A stretch of DNA of 64,000 nucleotides. Source: Iodidimonas nitroreducens. Lineage in GTDB: Bacteria > Pseudomonadota > Alphaproteobacteria > Sphingomonadales > Rhodothalassiaceae. Below, one piece after another: positions 50,540 through 60,488 of this stretch; within the stretch, counting starts at the first letter, position 1; each line of letters begins with the position of its first letter. The DNA lies in the NCBI RefSeq assembly GCF_008579165.1, contig NZ_BKCN01000001.1; one strand, written 5' to 3'. A model generated the notes under the pieces. The model was given only the letters and a program-made list of their open reading frames with translations, did no database searches and was not told the origin of the DNA. Both the position numbers and the translations under genes were made by a program.

Positions 50540-53220
50540 TCAGCGCGGCGGCCTTGCATGTTGGGCGCCCCGGAAAATGGCATTGATCAACAGCAGATCA
50601 AGGCCATCTTGATAGGCTCTTGTGGTGCTTTCCTGCGTAATGGCAATGACCTGCCCCCGGCCTTCTTCTTCATTCACCATTAAGGCTTATAGGCCAGTTG
50701 ATTGCGGCTTTCCTGCCATAAAAGCCCGCTGGCCACCAGATCTTCTGGTCCGGCAAAGCGCACCACATTCACCCCTTCGCCGATGGCCACGGGGGTATAG
50801 ATGCCGCGTCCGGTGACAAGGGTATAAACTGTGGGTTTCAAACCGGCGGCCAGCCAGTGGGTTTCATCCACAAGGGCGCGAACGATGGCCCCGGGGATCT
50901 GATCGGGGGCCCGATCCCGGGCATGGGTGAGGGCATCATAAGCCTCGCGATCCTTGATCACCACACCTGCCACCGTGCTCTCATCCTCTTTCGCTTTGGG
51001 ATAATCGGGCAGGCCATCGGGTTGGGCTTCTTTTTCCTTGCGGATCGACAACAGATCCACTTTGGGGTCAGCCAGCCAATCGGTTGCCGATCCCAAACCG
51101 ATGATCACCCCGCCATCCTGCACCCAATCTTTCAGGTTTTTGGCCCCGGCTTCGCCAGATGGCTTTGATAGCGGCCCCGGCTATCGGGCAGGATCAGCAC
51201 ATCATAATGGCGCAAATCCGCCGATTTCAAACGATCGGTGCGAATGGGTGTGACCGGATAGCCATAGCGGCGTTCGATGATGAAACGGCTGTTTCCGGCA
51301 TTATAGCTGTTGGTGGGTTCATCCAGGCCATGGCAATGCGGATGGGCAGATGCGGCAGAACCTTGTTTGATCCAAAGCTGGGCCCATCGGTGACCCAGCT
51401 CGTATTCACCCCCACAATCCGTGCGCCGGTTGTTTCGACCAGTGCGGCCAGTTTCGTGTTGAGCCCGGGATCATTGTCGCCGATTTCAAAAATCAGCGTG
51501 CCCGAGGGATAGCGCTTGTCGAGAAGCGTGAAAGGCTCATCGCTGCTTTTCACCTTCAGCCATGGCGCAGGGCAGCACTCAAAAGTCGGGCTGCTGATGC
51601 TTCACCCCAAGGGGCAAGGAACGCCACCGTGGCATCGGGGTTTTCAAGTCTGCCCTGATGCGGCGTATCGCCCGCCACCGCGATGGTTTCCACCCGGGGC
51701 TTATCGGCACAGGCTGTGGCCTCCAGATTAAACATCAAAGGCAGGGACCATGCGGTGGTATCATAAATCTCATCGGGCAGATTACGCGCCCGGCGGGCTT
51801 CCTGATCGGCAATGAAATCCGCCGCCATCGGCACCTGCCGGTTCATCAAAACACTGATCCGGCGTTTTTCCGGCTGGGCCATATCGATGACATAGGCGCC
51901 GGCTTTATAATCCACGCCACAGGCCCGGAAAGAGGCGGACGCTCGCGCCACCTCGATCCCCTGAAACGCCAAGAGACGCGCCAGTTCATCGGCGCCCGCC
52001 TGATCGCTTTGGGTGGGGATCAGCCAGCTTTTCACATCCCCCTTACGGCCTTCTTCGATGGCAGAACTACGATAATTGTAAAAATCGCTGTAAAGCTTGC
52101 GGCGGTTATCGGCCACCACTTCGGCCGTGGAAAGAGAGGTGATGAGATGATTGCGGATGGTTTCGGCATAGCTGAGATCCTTGCCATCATATCGGCGGTA
52201 AACCAGCCCCCGGCTGCTCGCCTGTTCATAGGTCATGGCGATGCCGCCATAATAGCTGGGCCAGCTTGCCCCATAGCCGGGATAAAAGGCATCGAAAATT
52301 TCGCGGGTGAAATAGGGAATGCCAAAGCGATCGAAATGCCGGGCGTGATTTTCCCCAAACAGATGCAGGTTCTGTTTTTGGCTGGCGGTGAGATGGGGAT
52401 TATAGGGCACGGCTTCGGGGGCAAAGAAATAGGTGCTGTCGCCCCCCATTTCATGGGCATCCACCATCACCAGCGGCAGCCATTCCAAAAGTGCGGGCAC
52501 CCGGCCCTTGGTTTCGGGCTGGCTGATGCGAAACCAATCGCGATTGAGATCAAACAGATAATGATTGGTGCGCCCGCCGGGCCAGCCCAGATCATGTTCT
52601 GCTGAAATCCGGTCGCCCTGGGGCTCCAGCCCCAAGGCCTGCTCATAGGCCGCTAAAAACCGCGCCCGACCATCGGGATTTTGCATGGGATCGATGAACA
52701 GCACGGTATTGTTGCGAATATTTTCAAGCTGCACCGATTGCCCGGCCAAAACATGCCATGCCGTGAGCAGGGCGGCTTCGGTGGATGAAATTTCATTGCC
52801 ATGCACGCCATAAGATAACCACACCGTGCCCGGCAGGCGCTCGATCATGGCATCGGCATCGGCTTTTGGCAGGCTGCGGGGATCGCTCAAAGCCTTGATA
52901 TCGGCCTTGATCGCATCGAGATTGGCAATGGTTTGCGGCGTGCCGATGATCGCATAAACCAGGCGGCGGCCCTGCCATGTGGTGCCATAATCGATGATTT
53001 TCATGCGATCGGGGGCGGCGGCCTCCAAAGCCTCAAGATAGCGCAGGGCCTCATCGGGGCGGGTGATGCGGCTGCCCGGTTCATAGCCCAGAACCGCTTC
53101 AAAGCTTGGAATGGCCGGATCGAACCGGGTATCGGGCCAGGCGGTAAACACCCCATCGGCACGGGCCGAGCCTATCAAAAGCCCCAAAAGCAGCAGCACG
53201 CTTAGCCAACCACGCAGCAT
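50540..53220 (-). CDS. Large exported M14 zinc carboxypeptidase-like protein (four frameshifts)
   Basis: About 894 residues after bridging breaks near 51561, 51323, 51168 and 50684. Signal peptide (LSVLLLLGLLIGSARA), M14 domain with zinc site YGVHGNEISS (HxxE) and later His/Glu-containing VMVDAHEMGGDSTYFF; DRDWF-like LNRDWFRIS for substrate. A long C-terminal part follows, with segments such as FTLLDKRYPSGTLIFEI and a last domain DLLLINAIFRGAQHA. This matches the large bacterial M14 family, secreted peptidases that cleave C-terminal residues. The true C-terminus extends past 50680 to 50540. Start after AAAGGG. Confidence 0.9.
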
Positions 53221-53437
53221 GAAACACCCTTTCTTTTTCAATCCGGCTTTACATATCCCGGCTTCACAGATCAGGGTGCTCTCAATGGATGCGCCCCCCC
53301 TTATCCCGCATAACATTCACGGCTTTGCCACGAAGTGCAAGGGGCGCGATGCGTCCATCCGCGTCAGATAGTCGCCAACCGCCCTTTGCTGTGCATCCCA
53401 TATTGCCGAAAGGCCGCTTTTTGCGCAGAATAGCCCC

Positions 53438-54508
53438 ATGATCACCCGTCTGCAAAAAGCCCGCTATCTTGTTGGACAATCGGCCCGCATGGGCTTTTTT
53501 GCCAGCCAATATATGATGACCCGAAAATTGGCGGGCGCCGATGATGAAACCGATCATCACCCGTCCATGGGGTCTGATGGCAGGGATCGTGATGCCCCCG
53601 ATCTGCCATCCAAAGCCGCGATCCGGGCGGCGATGCGCGATCTGGTGCGGCAGGATCTGGCGAATATCGACGCCGGTTATTATCCGTCGCCCAAGCTGAT
53701 CGACGACAATCCCTTTACAACATTTGGCGTTTTGCGCAGCTATTTTGCCGATCTGCCCAGCGTTACAAAAAGACGCCGCCAGCATGGCCATAGCGATGTG
53801 CAAAAGCAGGTCAGCCCCGATGATCGCTATCCGCGCTATTATCTGCAGAATTTCCATTATCAAAGCGGCGGTTGGCTCACCGATGACAGTGCCCGGCTTT
53901 ATGATCATCAGGTTGAGGTTTTGTTCAGCGGCACCGCCGATGCCATGCGCCGGCAGGCGCTGGTGCCCTTTAAAAAACATTTCGGATCAAGGCGCGAGCC
54001 GCAGATCACCCCCCGGCCCCGGCTTTTGGATATCGGCAGCGGCACCGGCCGATTTTTGAAAGCCCTGCGCCAGATCCTGCCCCATGCCCGGCTCAATGCT
54101 TTGGAACCATCGCCCGCTTATGGGGCGGTTTTGCAAAAAGCCGTGCCATCCGCCCGCCTTCATGCCGGTTTTGCGGAAGCCATGCCCTTTGAACCGGCGC
54201 GGTTCGATGGGTTAAGCGCGGTTTATCTGTTTCATGAATTGCCCCCCAAAATCCGCCGCCAGGCGATGGCCGAGATTGCGCGTGTTTTAAAGCCCGGTGG
54301 ATTGTTCGTGCTGGCGGATTCTTTGCAATATGGCGATCAGCCCGCCTTTGATGGGTTGCTGGCCCGCTTTCCCACGCGCTTTCACGAACCCTATTATGAA
54401 AGCTATCTGAAAACCGATCTTGGCGCGCTGGCTGCTGCCCATGGCCTTGTTCAGATTGATCACATCACCGCTTTTCTGACCGGGATCATGGTCTTTGAAA
54501 AACGCTAA
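53438..54508 (+). CDS. SAM-dependent methyltransferase with long N-terminal region
   Basis: 356 residues. The first 180 residues have no clear domain (helical, YYPSPKLIDDNPFTT, then NFHYQSGGWLTDDSARLYDHQVEVLF). The class I methyltransferase fold follows from about 190: LLDIGSGTGRFLKAL (motif I), LNALEPSPAY, VYLFHELPPKIRRQAM and ARVLKPGGLFVLADS. The combination is known in alphaproteobacterial proteins of unannotated substrate. It is 217 bases from the M14 start, divergent. Not identified further. Confidence 0.85.
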   Translation: MITRLQKARYLVGQSARMGFFASQYMMTRKLAGADDETDHHPSMGSDGRDRDAPDLPSKAAIRAAMRDLVRQDLANIDAGYYPSPKLIDDNPFTTFGVLRSYFADLPSVTKRRRQHGHSDVQKQVSPDDRYPRYYLQNFHYQSGGWLTDDSARLYDHQVEVLFSGTADAMRRQALVPFKKHFGSRREPQITPRPRLLDIGSGTGRFLKALRQILPHARLNALEPSPAYGAVLQKAVPSARLHAGFAEAMPFEPARFDGLSAVYLFHELPPKIRRQAMAEIARVLKPGGLFVLADSLQYGDQPAFDGLLARFPTRFHEPYYESYLKTDLGALAAAHGLVQIDHITAFLTGIMVFEKR

Positions 54509-54543
54509 GGACCAGAAAGCATCAGGCTGTTGCAAGATCGCTC

Positions 54544-54572
54544 TTGGCGCGGGGATCAGGCATTGCTATCTA
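54544..54572 (+). promoter_or_regulatory. Likely promoter of the tRNA
   Basis: TTGGCG (54544-54549) and TATCTA (54567-54572) with a 17-base spacer, 45 bases before the mature tRNA. Confidence 0.45.
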
Positions 54573-54616
54573 GAGCCAGAATGTGGGACGCCTGTTTGTT
54601 CCTTTCGCACATTTGG

Positions 54617-54693
54617 GGGCCTGTAGCTCAGTTGGTTAGAGCGAACCGCTCATAACGGTTTGGTCGCAGGTTCGAGTCCTGCCGGGCCCACCA
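54617..54693 (+). tRNA. tRNA with CAU anticodon (elongator Met or Ile2)
   Basis: 77 bases folding into a full cloverleaf. Acceptor GGGCCTG/CGGGCCC (one T-G pair), D arm GCTC/GAGC, anticodon stem AACCG/CGGTT with loop CTCATAA (CAT at 54651-54653), T arm GCAGG/CCTGC with TTCGAGT and encoded CCA. The first pair is G-C, so it is not an initiator. The CAU anticodon reads AUG, or AUA if TilS makes lysidine; I cannot separate these two without the modification or a comparison. Confidence 0.97.
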
Positions 54694-54726
54694 TCTTCCC
54701 CCATAGCCCCGCAAACGGAGCCGTTC

Positions 54727-55200
54727 ATGACGCAGGACGAAAAAAACCGCCGTTATCAGGAGATTGCGGCGCAGATTGCCTCCGTTCTCGAACATGAGGA
54801 CAATCTCGTCACCCGCATGGCGACCGTCTCATGCCTTCTGGCGCAGGGTTTTGAAACTTATTTCTGGACCGGGTTTTACATGGTGGATCCCAAAAAACCG
54901 CTCGAACTGGTGGTTGGCCCTTATCAGGGCAGTTTGGGCTGTTTGCGAATCCCGTTCGGTAAAGGGGTCTGTGGCCGGGCAGCCAGCGAAGGGCGCACGC
55001 AGATCGTTGCCGATGTGGATGCTTTTCCGGGCCATATTGCTTGTGATCAAAGATCGAGATCGGAAATCGTCGTCCCGGTTTTTGATGCCACACACAGGTT
55101 GATTGCCGTTTTCGATGTCGATTCCGAACAGCTTGGAAATTTTGATGAGACCGACCAGAGATGGTTGGAGCAGATCATCGCGCAAAGTTTTGCCCGATAA
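54727..55200 (+). CDS. Free methionine-(R)-sulfoxide reductase
   Basis: 157 residues, GAF fold. Three Cys at 72, 82 and 106 with the spacings 10 and 24 of E. coli fRMsr (MsrC/YebR, C84, C94, C118), in SLGCLRIPFGKGVCG and HIACDQRSRSEIVVPV. Reduces free Met-R-sulfoxide. It begins 33 bases after the tRNA and may be read from the same promoter. Confidence 0.94.
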   Translation: MTQDEKNRRYQEIAAQIASVLEHEDNLVTRMATVSCLLAQGFETYFWTGFYMVDPKKPLELVVGPYQGSLGCLRIPFGKGVCGRAASEGRTQIVADVDAFPGHIACDQRSRSEIVVPVFDATHRLIAVFDVDSEQLGNFDETDQRWLEQIIAQSFAR

Positions 55201-55210
55201 ATTATTTACC

Positions 55211-55258
55211 CTTTAAAGGAGAGATATTCGTTAAAAATATAAGATAATCTCTTTAAAG
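55211..55258. repeat. AT-rich inverted repeat after fRMsr
   Basis: CTTTAAAG-GAGAGAT and ATCTCTTTAAAG can pair over 11-12 bases around a 20-base AT-rich loop. It lies in an AT-rich stretch (55201-55320) unlike the surroundings, between fRMsr and the small ORF. It could act as a terminator, though no T tract follows. A second, imperfect dyad ATCAC/GTGAT is at about 55288-55303. Confidence 0.5.
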
Positions 55259-55364
55259 ATGTAATTTACAGAAAATTAATCTTGATTATCACGAATTTGT
55301 GATGATAGATCGCCACAGAGAGTCGTGCTGGGGGGCGCGTTTTTTTCAGTGGGAATATTTTATC

Positions 55365-55562
55365 ATGGCGGCCATTACATCCGAAGATCTTGCGCGATCC
55401 ATTCGCATTTATGAAACCCTGTTTCAGGCCACGGCTGTGCGCGGCGATGCCCAATGCGATAGGGTGCTTTATTCCCGGCTGACCCGGGCCATTTTTACCG
55501 GCATTGCCCTGAGCGGGCCGCGCGCCTGTCTGATCGATCCGATCTATCCGCCTAAGCGCTAG
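55365..55562 (+). CDS. Small hypothetical protein, 65 residues
   Basis: Short helical protein with a Cys pair widely spaced (AQCDRVL, RACLIDP). No family recognised. Codon use is like the neighbours (GAT, ATC rich), and its stop overlaps the convergent NifU-like stop by four bases. The ATG at 55365 is preferred; no clear ribosome binding site. Moderately supported only. Confidence 0.5.
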   Translation: MAAITSEDLARSIRIYETLFQATAVRGDAQCDRVLYSRLTRAIFTGIALSGPRACLIDPIYPPKR

Positions 55563-55984
55563 ATAGAGGCCCGGGCATCGAAAGCCGCCAAAGCCGCATC
55601 GAAAATCAACATGACCGAGGCATGACGGGCCTTATGCGCCCGCACCGGTTCCAACAGAGCAAGCCGATCAAAGGGCGGGGCCGGGGCCTCACCATCCTGA
55701 GTGAGCATCTGAGAAAATTCGGCGGCCGCCCGGGCGATGTCATCCCGGCTTCGGCCGATCAGCAAGGGGGCCACCAGGGCTGAAGATGCCTGACCAAGGG
55801 CACAGGCCCGCACATCAAGCCCCAGCCGGGCGATCTGATCCCCCTTAAAACAGGCATCAAGACTAACCCGCGACCCACAGATGCGGCTGGTGCGCACAAC
55901 ACTGACATCGGGCGTCAGCAAACGCTCGGTAAAAGGAATTTGCGTCGCTAAACGCAAGATATCGGTGCTGTAAAGAGTGTTCAT
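55559..55984 (-). CDS. NifU/IscU-N-like Fe-S scaffold-type protein
   Basis: About 141 residues. TLYSTDILRLATQIP, RICGSRVSLD, and VRACALGQASSALVA carry the two central Cys of the NifU-N/IscU fold; the third usual Cys is not apparent. This alphaproteobacterial group is found beside folE/hisI and is annotated as iron-sulfur assembly scaffold. With an incomplete Cys set its scaffold role is uncertain. Divergent from folE. Confidence 0.85.
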   Translation of the reverse strand: MNTLYSTDILRLATQIPFTERLLTPDVSVVRTSRICGSRVSLDACFKGDQIARLGLDVRACALGQASSALVAPLLIGRSRDDIARAAAEFSQMLTQDGEAPAPPFDRLALLEPVRAHKARHASVMLIFDAALAAFDARASI

Positions 55985-56176
55985 ACCCCACAGATAAGCT
56001 GCCGCCTGATAAAATCCAAGCCTCATCACATCCTAGGCAGTAGCCCCTGTTAAAGGGGATGCGGCGCAATCCAACGCGGTCTTCCCTGCGTATTCTTGGT
56101 TTTGGTGTAACTCGATCCTCTGCTTGGGGCAAAATCTCGGCAAGATGGCGAAAAAATTGACGAAAAGGGGCAAAGC

Positions 56177-56863
56177 GTGGATGAACTGATCAGGCTGGCA
56201 TCGGGTGATCGGGACGGGACGGCCCTGCACAGGCCCTATGATTCAAAAGCGATCTCTGATGAAAACCGAGGCGATGATGTGCTGAATGGCCAGCTGCGGC
56301 CCGACCGTCAGGCAGCGATGCAGGCGGTCGAGACCCTGCTTGCCTTCATGGGCGAAAACCCCCAACGTTCGGGCCTATTAGAAACGCCGCGCCGGGTGGT
56401 GGATGCCCTTCTTGAACATGGCCGGGGCTATGATCTTGATCCCGATGCCATTCTGGCCCGCACCTTTGATGAGGTGGAGGGCTATGATGATATGGTGCTT
56501 TTGCAGGGCATTCGTTTTGAAAGTCGCTGCGAACATCATCTGGAGCCGATCATCGGCGTCGCCCATGTGGCTTATCTGCCGTCTGATCGGGTGGTGGGCC
56601 TGTCGAAAATCGCCCGCGTGGTCGATGTTTTTGCCAAACGTCTGCAAGTACAGGAACGCATGACCGCGCAGATTGCCAGCGCCATCGATCGGGCGCTGGC
56701 CCCGCGCGGGGTGGCGGTTTGGCTCTCGGCGGAACATTTCTGCATGGCCAGCCGGGGCGTGCATAAGGTGGGGGTTTCAACCCATACCCAGCGCATGACC
56801 GGGCTTTTTGCCAAAGATGTGCATCTGGCTACCCGCTTCATGACGCTGGCCAAGGCGGATTGA
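56177..56863 (+). CDS. folE: GTP cyclohydrolase I
   Basis: 228 residues. First enzyme of tetrahydrofolate synthesis. Zinc site ESRCEHHLEPIIG and EHFCMASRGV; ARVVDVFAKRLQVQERMT and THTQRMTGLF are further signatures. Start is GTG at 56177 with AAGGGG before it; the first 35 residues are variable. 19 bases before hisI. Confidence 0.95.
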   Translation: MDELIRLASGDRDGTALHRPYDSKAISDENRGDDVLNGQLRPDRQAAMQAVETLLAFMGENPQRSGLLETPRRVVDALLEHGRGYDLDPDAILARTFDEVEGYDDMVLLQGIRFESRCEHHLEPIIGVAHVAYLPSDRVVGLSKIARVVDVFAKRLQVQERMTAQIASAIDRALAPRGVAVWLSAEHFCMASRGVHKVGVSTHTQRMTGLFAKDVHLATRFMTLAKAD

Positions 56864-56881
56864 ATTTTGCAATAATGCGGC

Positions 56882-57319
56882 ATGACAGAAAAACCCGTCT
56901 CTTATTTCCCACCGCCGCCAGATGATGCCACGGCCCTTGAAACCGGCCCGGTGCTTAGCCCGCGTTTTGATCATAATGGCCTGATCCCCGCCATTGCCAC
57001 GGATCACAAAACCGGCAAGGCCCTGATGATGGCCTATATGAATGCCGAAGCTTTGCAGCTTACCCTTGAAACCGGGATCGCGCATTATTTCAGCCGATCC
57101 CGGCAATCTCTTTGGAAAAAGGGCGAAACATCGGGGCAAATTCAGGATGTTGTGGAATTGCGGGTGGATTGCGATCAGGATTGCATCTGGTTAGAGGTAC
57201 ACCAGCATGGGGATGGTTGCTGCCATGTGGGCCATGAAAGCTGCTTTTATCGCCGGGCCATCCCCTCAGCCGAGGGTGGTTTCGTGCTTGAGACAACATC
57301 ACATATCACAAAAACATAA
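56882..57319 (+). CDS. hisI: Phosphoribosyl-AMP cyclohydrolase
   Basis: 145 residues. Third step of histidine synthesis. LIPAIATDHKTGKALMMAYMN, ATYFSRSR-like HYFSRSRQSLWKKGETSG, DCDQDCIWLEV (metal Asp/Cys) and CCHVGHESCFYR match HisI. No HisE domain is fused. Downstream of folE and upstream of gloB, likely one operon. Confidence 0.95.
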   Translation: MTEKPVSYFPPPPDDATALETGPVLSPRFDHNGLIPAIATDHKTGKALMMAYMNAEALQLTLETGIAHYFSRSRQSLWKKGETSGQIQDVVELRVDCDQDCIWLEVHQHGDGCCHVGHESCFYRRAIPSAEGGFVLETTSHITKT

Positions 57320-57329
57320 GGGAGTGAGG

Positions 57330-58106
57330 ATGGCCGAATTCGCAATCGAGCTTGTATTCATCGAACAGCCCTTGGCCAATTATGTGTATCTGCTGCGCGA
57401 AAACCAAAGCGGCCATGTGGCGGTGGTGGATCCCGGTTGGGCGGCTCCGGTCATCAAGGCTTTGGAAAAGCGGGGATGGACGCCCGATGTTATTTTGCTC
57501 ACCCATCATCATGCCGATCATATCGGGGCCACAAAAGAGTTGAAAGATCGCTATCAGGCGCGGGTGATCGCCCCCGATGCCGAACGCCATCGCATCCCCC
57601 ATGCCGATGAATGGGTGCGCGAGGGTGAAAGCGTGCATATTGGCGAGGCTCGGGGCGAGGTGATTGCCTTGCCCGGCCACACCCTTGGCCATGTGGCCTA
57701 TCATTTCCCAAAGGAAAAGGCGCTGTTTTGCGGCGATACGCTGTTTTCGCTGGGCTGCGGGCGATTATTTGAAGGCACGGCTGCGCAGATGTGGCAATCC
57801 CTGTCGAAATTGGCCGCCCTGCCCGATGAAACCCTGATGTGCTGCGCCCATGAATATACCGAAGCCAATGGCCGCTTTGCCCTCACGATCGAGCCGGGGA
57901 ACAAGGCCCTGCACACCCGGATGAACGAGGTGAAGGCCCTGCGCCTTGAGGGCCAGCCCACGGTGCCATCCAATATCGGTATCGAGCGGGCCACCAATCC
58001 TTTTCTTCGACCCCACAGCCCGGAAATCCGGGCGCATTTTGGGATGGAAAGCGCCAATGATGCCGAAATTTTCGGTGCCATCCGCAAAGCCAAGGATTCT
58101 TTTTGA
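57330..58106 (+). CDS. gloB: Hydroxyacylglutathione hydrolase (glyoxalase II)
   Basis: 258 residues, metallo-beta-lactamase fold. Metal site LTHHHADHIG, LPGHTLGHVA, FCGDTLFSLGCGRLFEG and AHEYTEAN. Hydrolyses S-D-lactoylglutathione in methylglyoxal detoxification. C-terminal helices (NPFLRPHSPEIR) belong to GloB. AAGGGAGTGAGG before ATG 57330. Confidence 0.95.
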   Translation: MAEFAIELVFIEQPLANYVYLLRENQSGHVAVVDPGWAAPVIKALEKRGWTPDVILLTHHHADHIGATKELKDRYQARVIAPDAERHRIPHADEWVREGESVHIGEARGEVIALPGHTLGHVAYHFPKEKALFCGDTLFSLGCGRLFEGTAAQMWQSLSKLAALPDETLMCCAHEYTEANGRFALTIEPGNKALHTRMNEVKALRLEGQPTVPSNIGIERATNPFLRPHSPEIRAHFGMESANDAEIFGAIRKAKDSF

Positions 58107-58182
58107 GATTGCACGAAAAGAGCGCTTTAATCGCCTGCTTGCATCATTATAGCCATCGCAACAAAAGCATAAGGATAAAACC

Positions 58183-60419
58183 ATGGGGATATGCATCACC
58201 GAACGCCGCCAAATGCCCGCCGGATATGGACAATGGCATCCGCCCTTTTCCGGCCGCACGCGATCAATGGGCTTAGCGGTTCTCATCGCTTTCGGCCTTG
58301 CCGCCTGCGATGGCGGCCCCCAGCAAACCGAGCAGGATCAGCAAAACGTGCCTGAGCAGACATCACAAAACAGCCGGGATCAGGATCAGATTGCCGCCAC
58401 CGATGATCCCTATCTGTGGCTGGAAACCGTCGAGGGCGAGGATGCCCTAGAATGGGTGCGTGGCAAAAATGAAACATCGCTGGCGCGCCTGACCGATGAT
58501 CCCCGCTATGAGCCGATCCGGGCGGCAGCGAGAAGCTGCTTACTGCATCCGACCGCATCCCCTATGGCCGGATCATTGGCGATGAAGTGCGGAATTTCTG
58601 GCAGGATGAGACCCATGTGCGGGGCATCTGGCGGCGCACCAGCCTTGAAAATTATCAAAGCAACAATCTCGAATGGGAAACCATTATCGATCTGGATGCT
58701 TTGGCCAAAGCCGAAGATCAGAATTGGGTGTGGAAAGGGGCTGATTGCCTTGCCCCCGATTTTAATCGCTGCATGATCAATTTATCCCGTGGCGGTGCCG
58801 ATGCCGTGGTGATGCGGGAATATGATATCGAACGCGGGGCTTTTGTGGATGGCGGCTTTTTTCTGGAAGAAGAAAAACAGAATATTGATTGGATTGATGC
58901 CAATCGGCTGCTGATCGCCAGCCCCCTTGATGGCGGCTCCAAAAATACATCGGGCTATGCCCGAACCATCCGCATCTGGGAACGCGGAACGCCTTTGGCC
59001 GATGCGCGCACGATTTTCACCAGCGAAGAAACCGATGCCTTTACCTTTCCGTTGGTGATCCATCGCCCGGAAGGGGTTGAAATCTTTGTTTCGCGAGCCC
59101 CCGATTTTTTCCATCAAACCCTTTATCATGTGGGTGCGGATGGCACGCTGAAGGCTTTGCCTTTGCCCGATGATGTGAATTTCCAAGGACTGTATAAGGG
59201 CCGGATCATCGCCCTTTTGCGCAGTGGATGGGATGCGGGCGGGCAAAGTGCGCCGGCGGGTGCGGCGGTGTCCCTGCCCCTTGATCAGCTTTTGGCCGAT
59301 GACCTGAGCGGCCTTGAAATTCTGGCCGCCCCCACCGAAACCCGCGCCATCGAAAATATCGCGATCAGCCGGGATGCGGTTTATATCTCGATGCTCGATC
59401 AGGTGCGCGGACGCCTGATCAAGGCACAGCATGATGATAATGGCTGGGTCCAAAGCCCGGTGGCGCTGCCCGAAACCGGCAGTTTGTCGGTGGTCTCGTC
59501 GGGCCATTATAATCGCCAGCTTCTGATCAATTTTGAACGCTTTCTGGAACCCGATAGCCTGTTTCTGGTGGAAGGCACTGCGGCCAAAGTGATCAATGCG
59601 ATGCCAGCCCGCTTTGATAGTGCTGATTATCAGGTGAACCAGCATTTCGCCATCAGCGACGATGGCACCCAAATCCCCTATTTTCTGATCGTCCATAAAA
59701 ATGCCCCGATGGATGGCAGCACCCCCACCATCCTTTATGGCTATGGCGGTTTTGAAATTTCGCTCACCCCGTCTTATCTGTCGCCCCTGGCGATTGAATG
59801 GCTCAAGCAGGGTGGGGCCTATGCCGTCGCCAATATTCGGGGTGGCGGCGAATTCGGCCCGCGCTGGCACAAGGCGGCTTTGAATGAAAACCGCCCCCGT
59901 GCCTATGAGGATTTTGCCGCTATTGCCCGCGATCTGGCGCAATCGGGCCTCACCAGCCCGGCCCATCTGGGCATTTATGGGGGATCGAATGGCGGGCTGC
60001 TGACCGGGGCGACGATGGTGCGCAATCCTGAATTATTTGGCGCTGTGGTTTCGGCCGTGCCGCTTTTGGATATGCTGCGCTATCACAAGCTTTTGGCCGG
60101 TGCGTCGTGGATCGGGGAATATGGCGATCCCGATATCGCGGAAGAACGCGCCTGGATCGAGACCTATTCGCCTTATCAGAATGTGAAGGCCAAAGCCGAT
60201 TATCCGCCGGTTTTCTTCACCACCTCCACCCGCGATGATCGGGTGCATCCCGGCCATGCCCGCAAAATGGCCGCTAAGATGATCGAACAGGGCCATGATG
60301 TGCTTTATTATGAAAATATCGAGGGGGGCCATGCCGGGGCCGCCAATTTAAAGCAGCGGGCCATGCGCGATGCCCTGATCCTCGTCTGGTTCCTGCAGGA
60401 ACTGAAAAAAGATGCCTGA
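58183..60419 (+). CDS. Prolyl oligopeptidase family, S9A, lipoprotein (frameshift)
   Basis: About 746 residues. Signal ending in LAACDGG (lipobox, Cys about residue 43), a beta-propeller and an alpha/beta-hydrolase domain with nucleophile in GIYGGSNGGLLTGA, Asp in TRDDRVHPGHA and His in EGGHAGAANL. Cleaves Pro-containing oligopeptides at the cell surface or periplasm. A lost C near 58529 breaks YEPIRAAAEKLLTASDRIP. The start with AAGGA before ATG 58183 gives a long pre-signal; ATG 58267 is the alternative. Confidence 0.92.
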
Positions 60420-60451
60420 TCGGCTTTGAGGTCGCATCTCGTGCCGGATGG

Positions 60452-60488
60452 GGGCGCCGATCAAAGGGATCAGGCGCCCTTATCTTTT
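60452..60488 (+). terminator. Terminator between S9 gene and EamA gene
   Basis: GGGCGCC/GGCGCCC (7 perfect pairs), loop of 14 bases that holds a second small dyad GATC/GATC, and TTATCTTTT after it. The right arm overlaps the EamA stop. Confidence 0.6.

Noticed and set aside
58782..59966. Long open frames opposite real genes (394 codons here; also near 9925-10851, 13133-14230 and 27673-28749)
   Set aside because: They lie antisense to genes with clear catalytic motifs. Long antisense frames are expected from the strong GAT/ATC/GCC codon bias, and none shows a known family.
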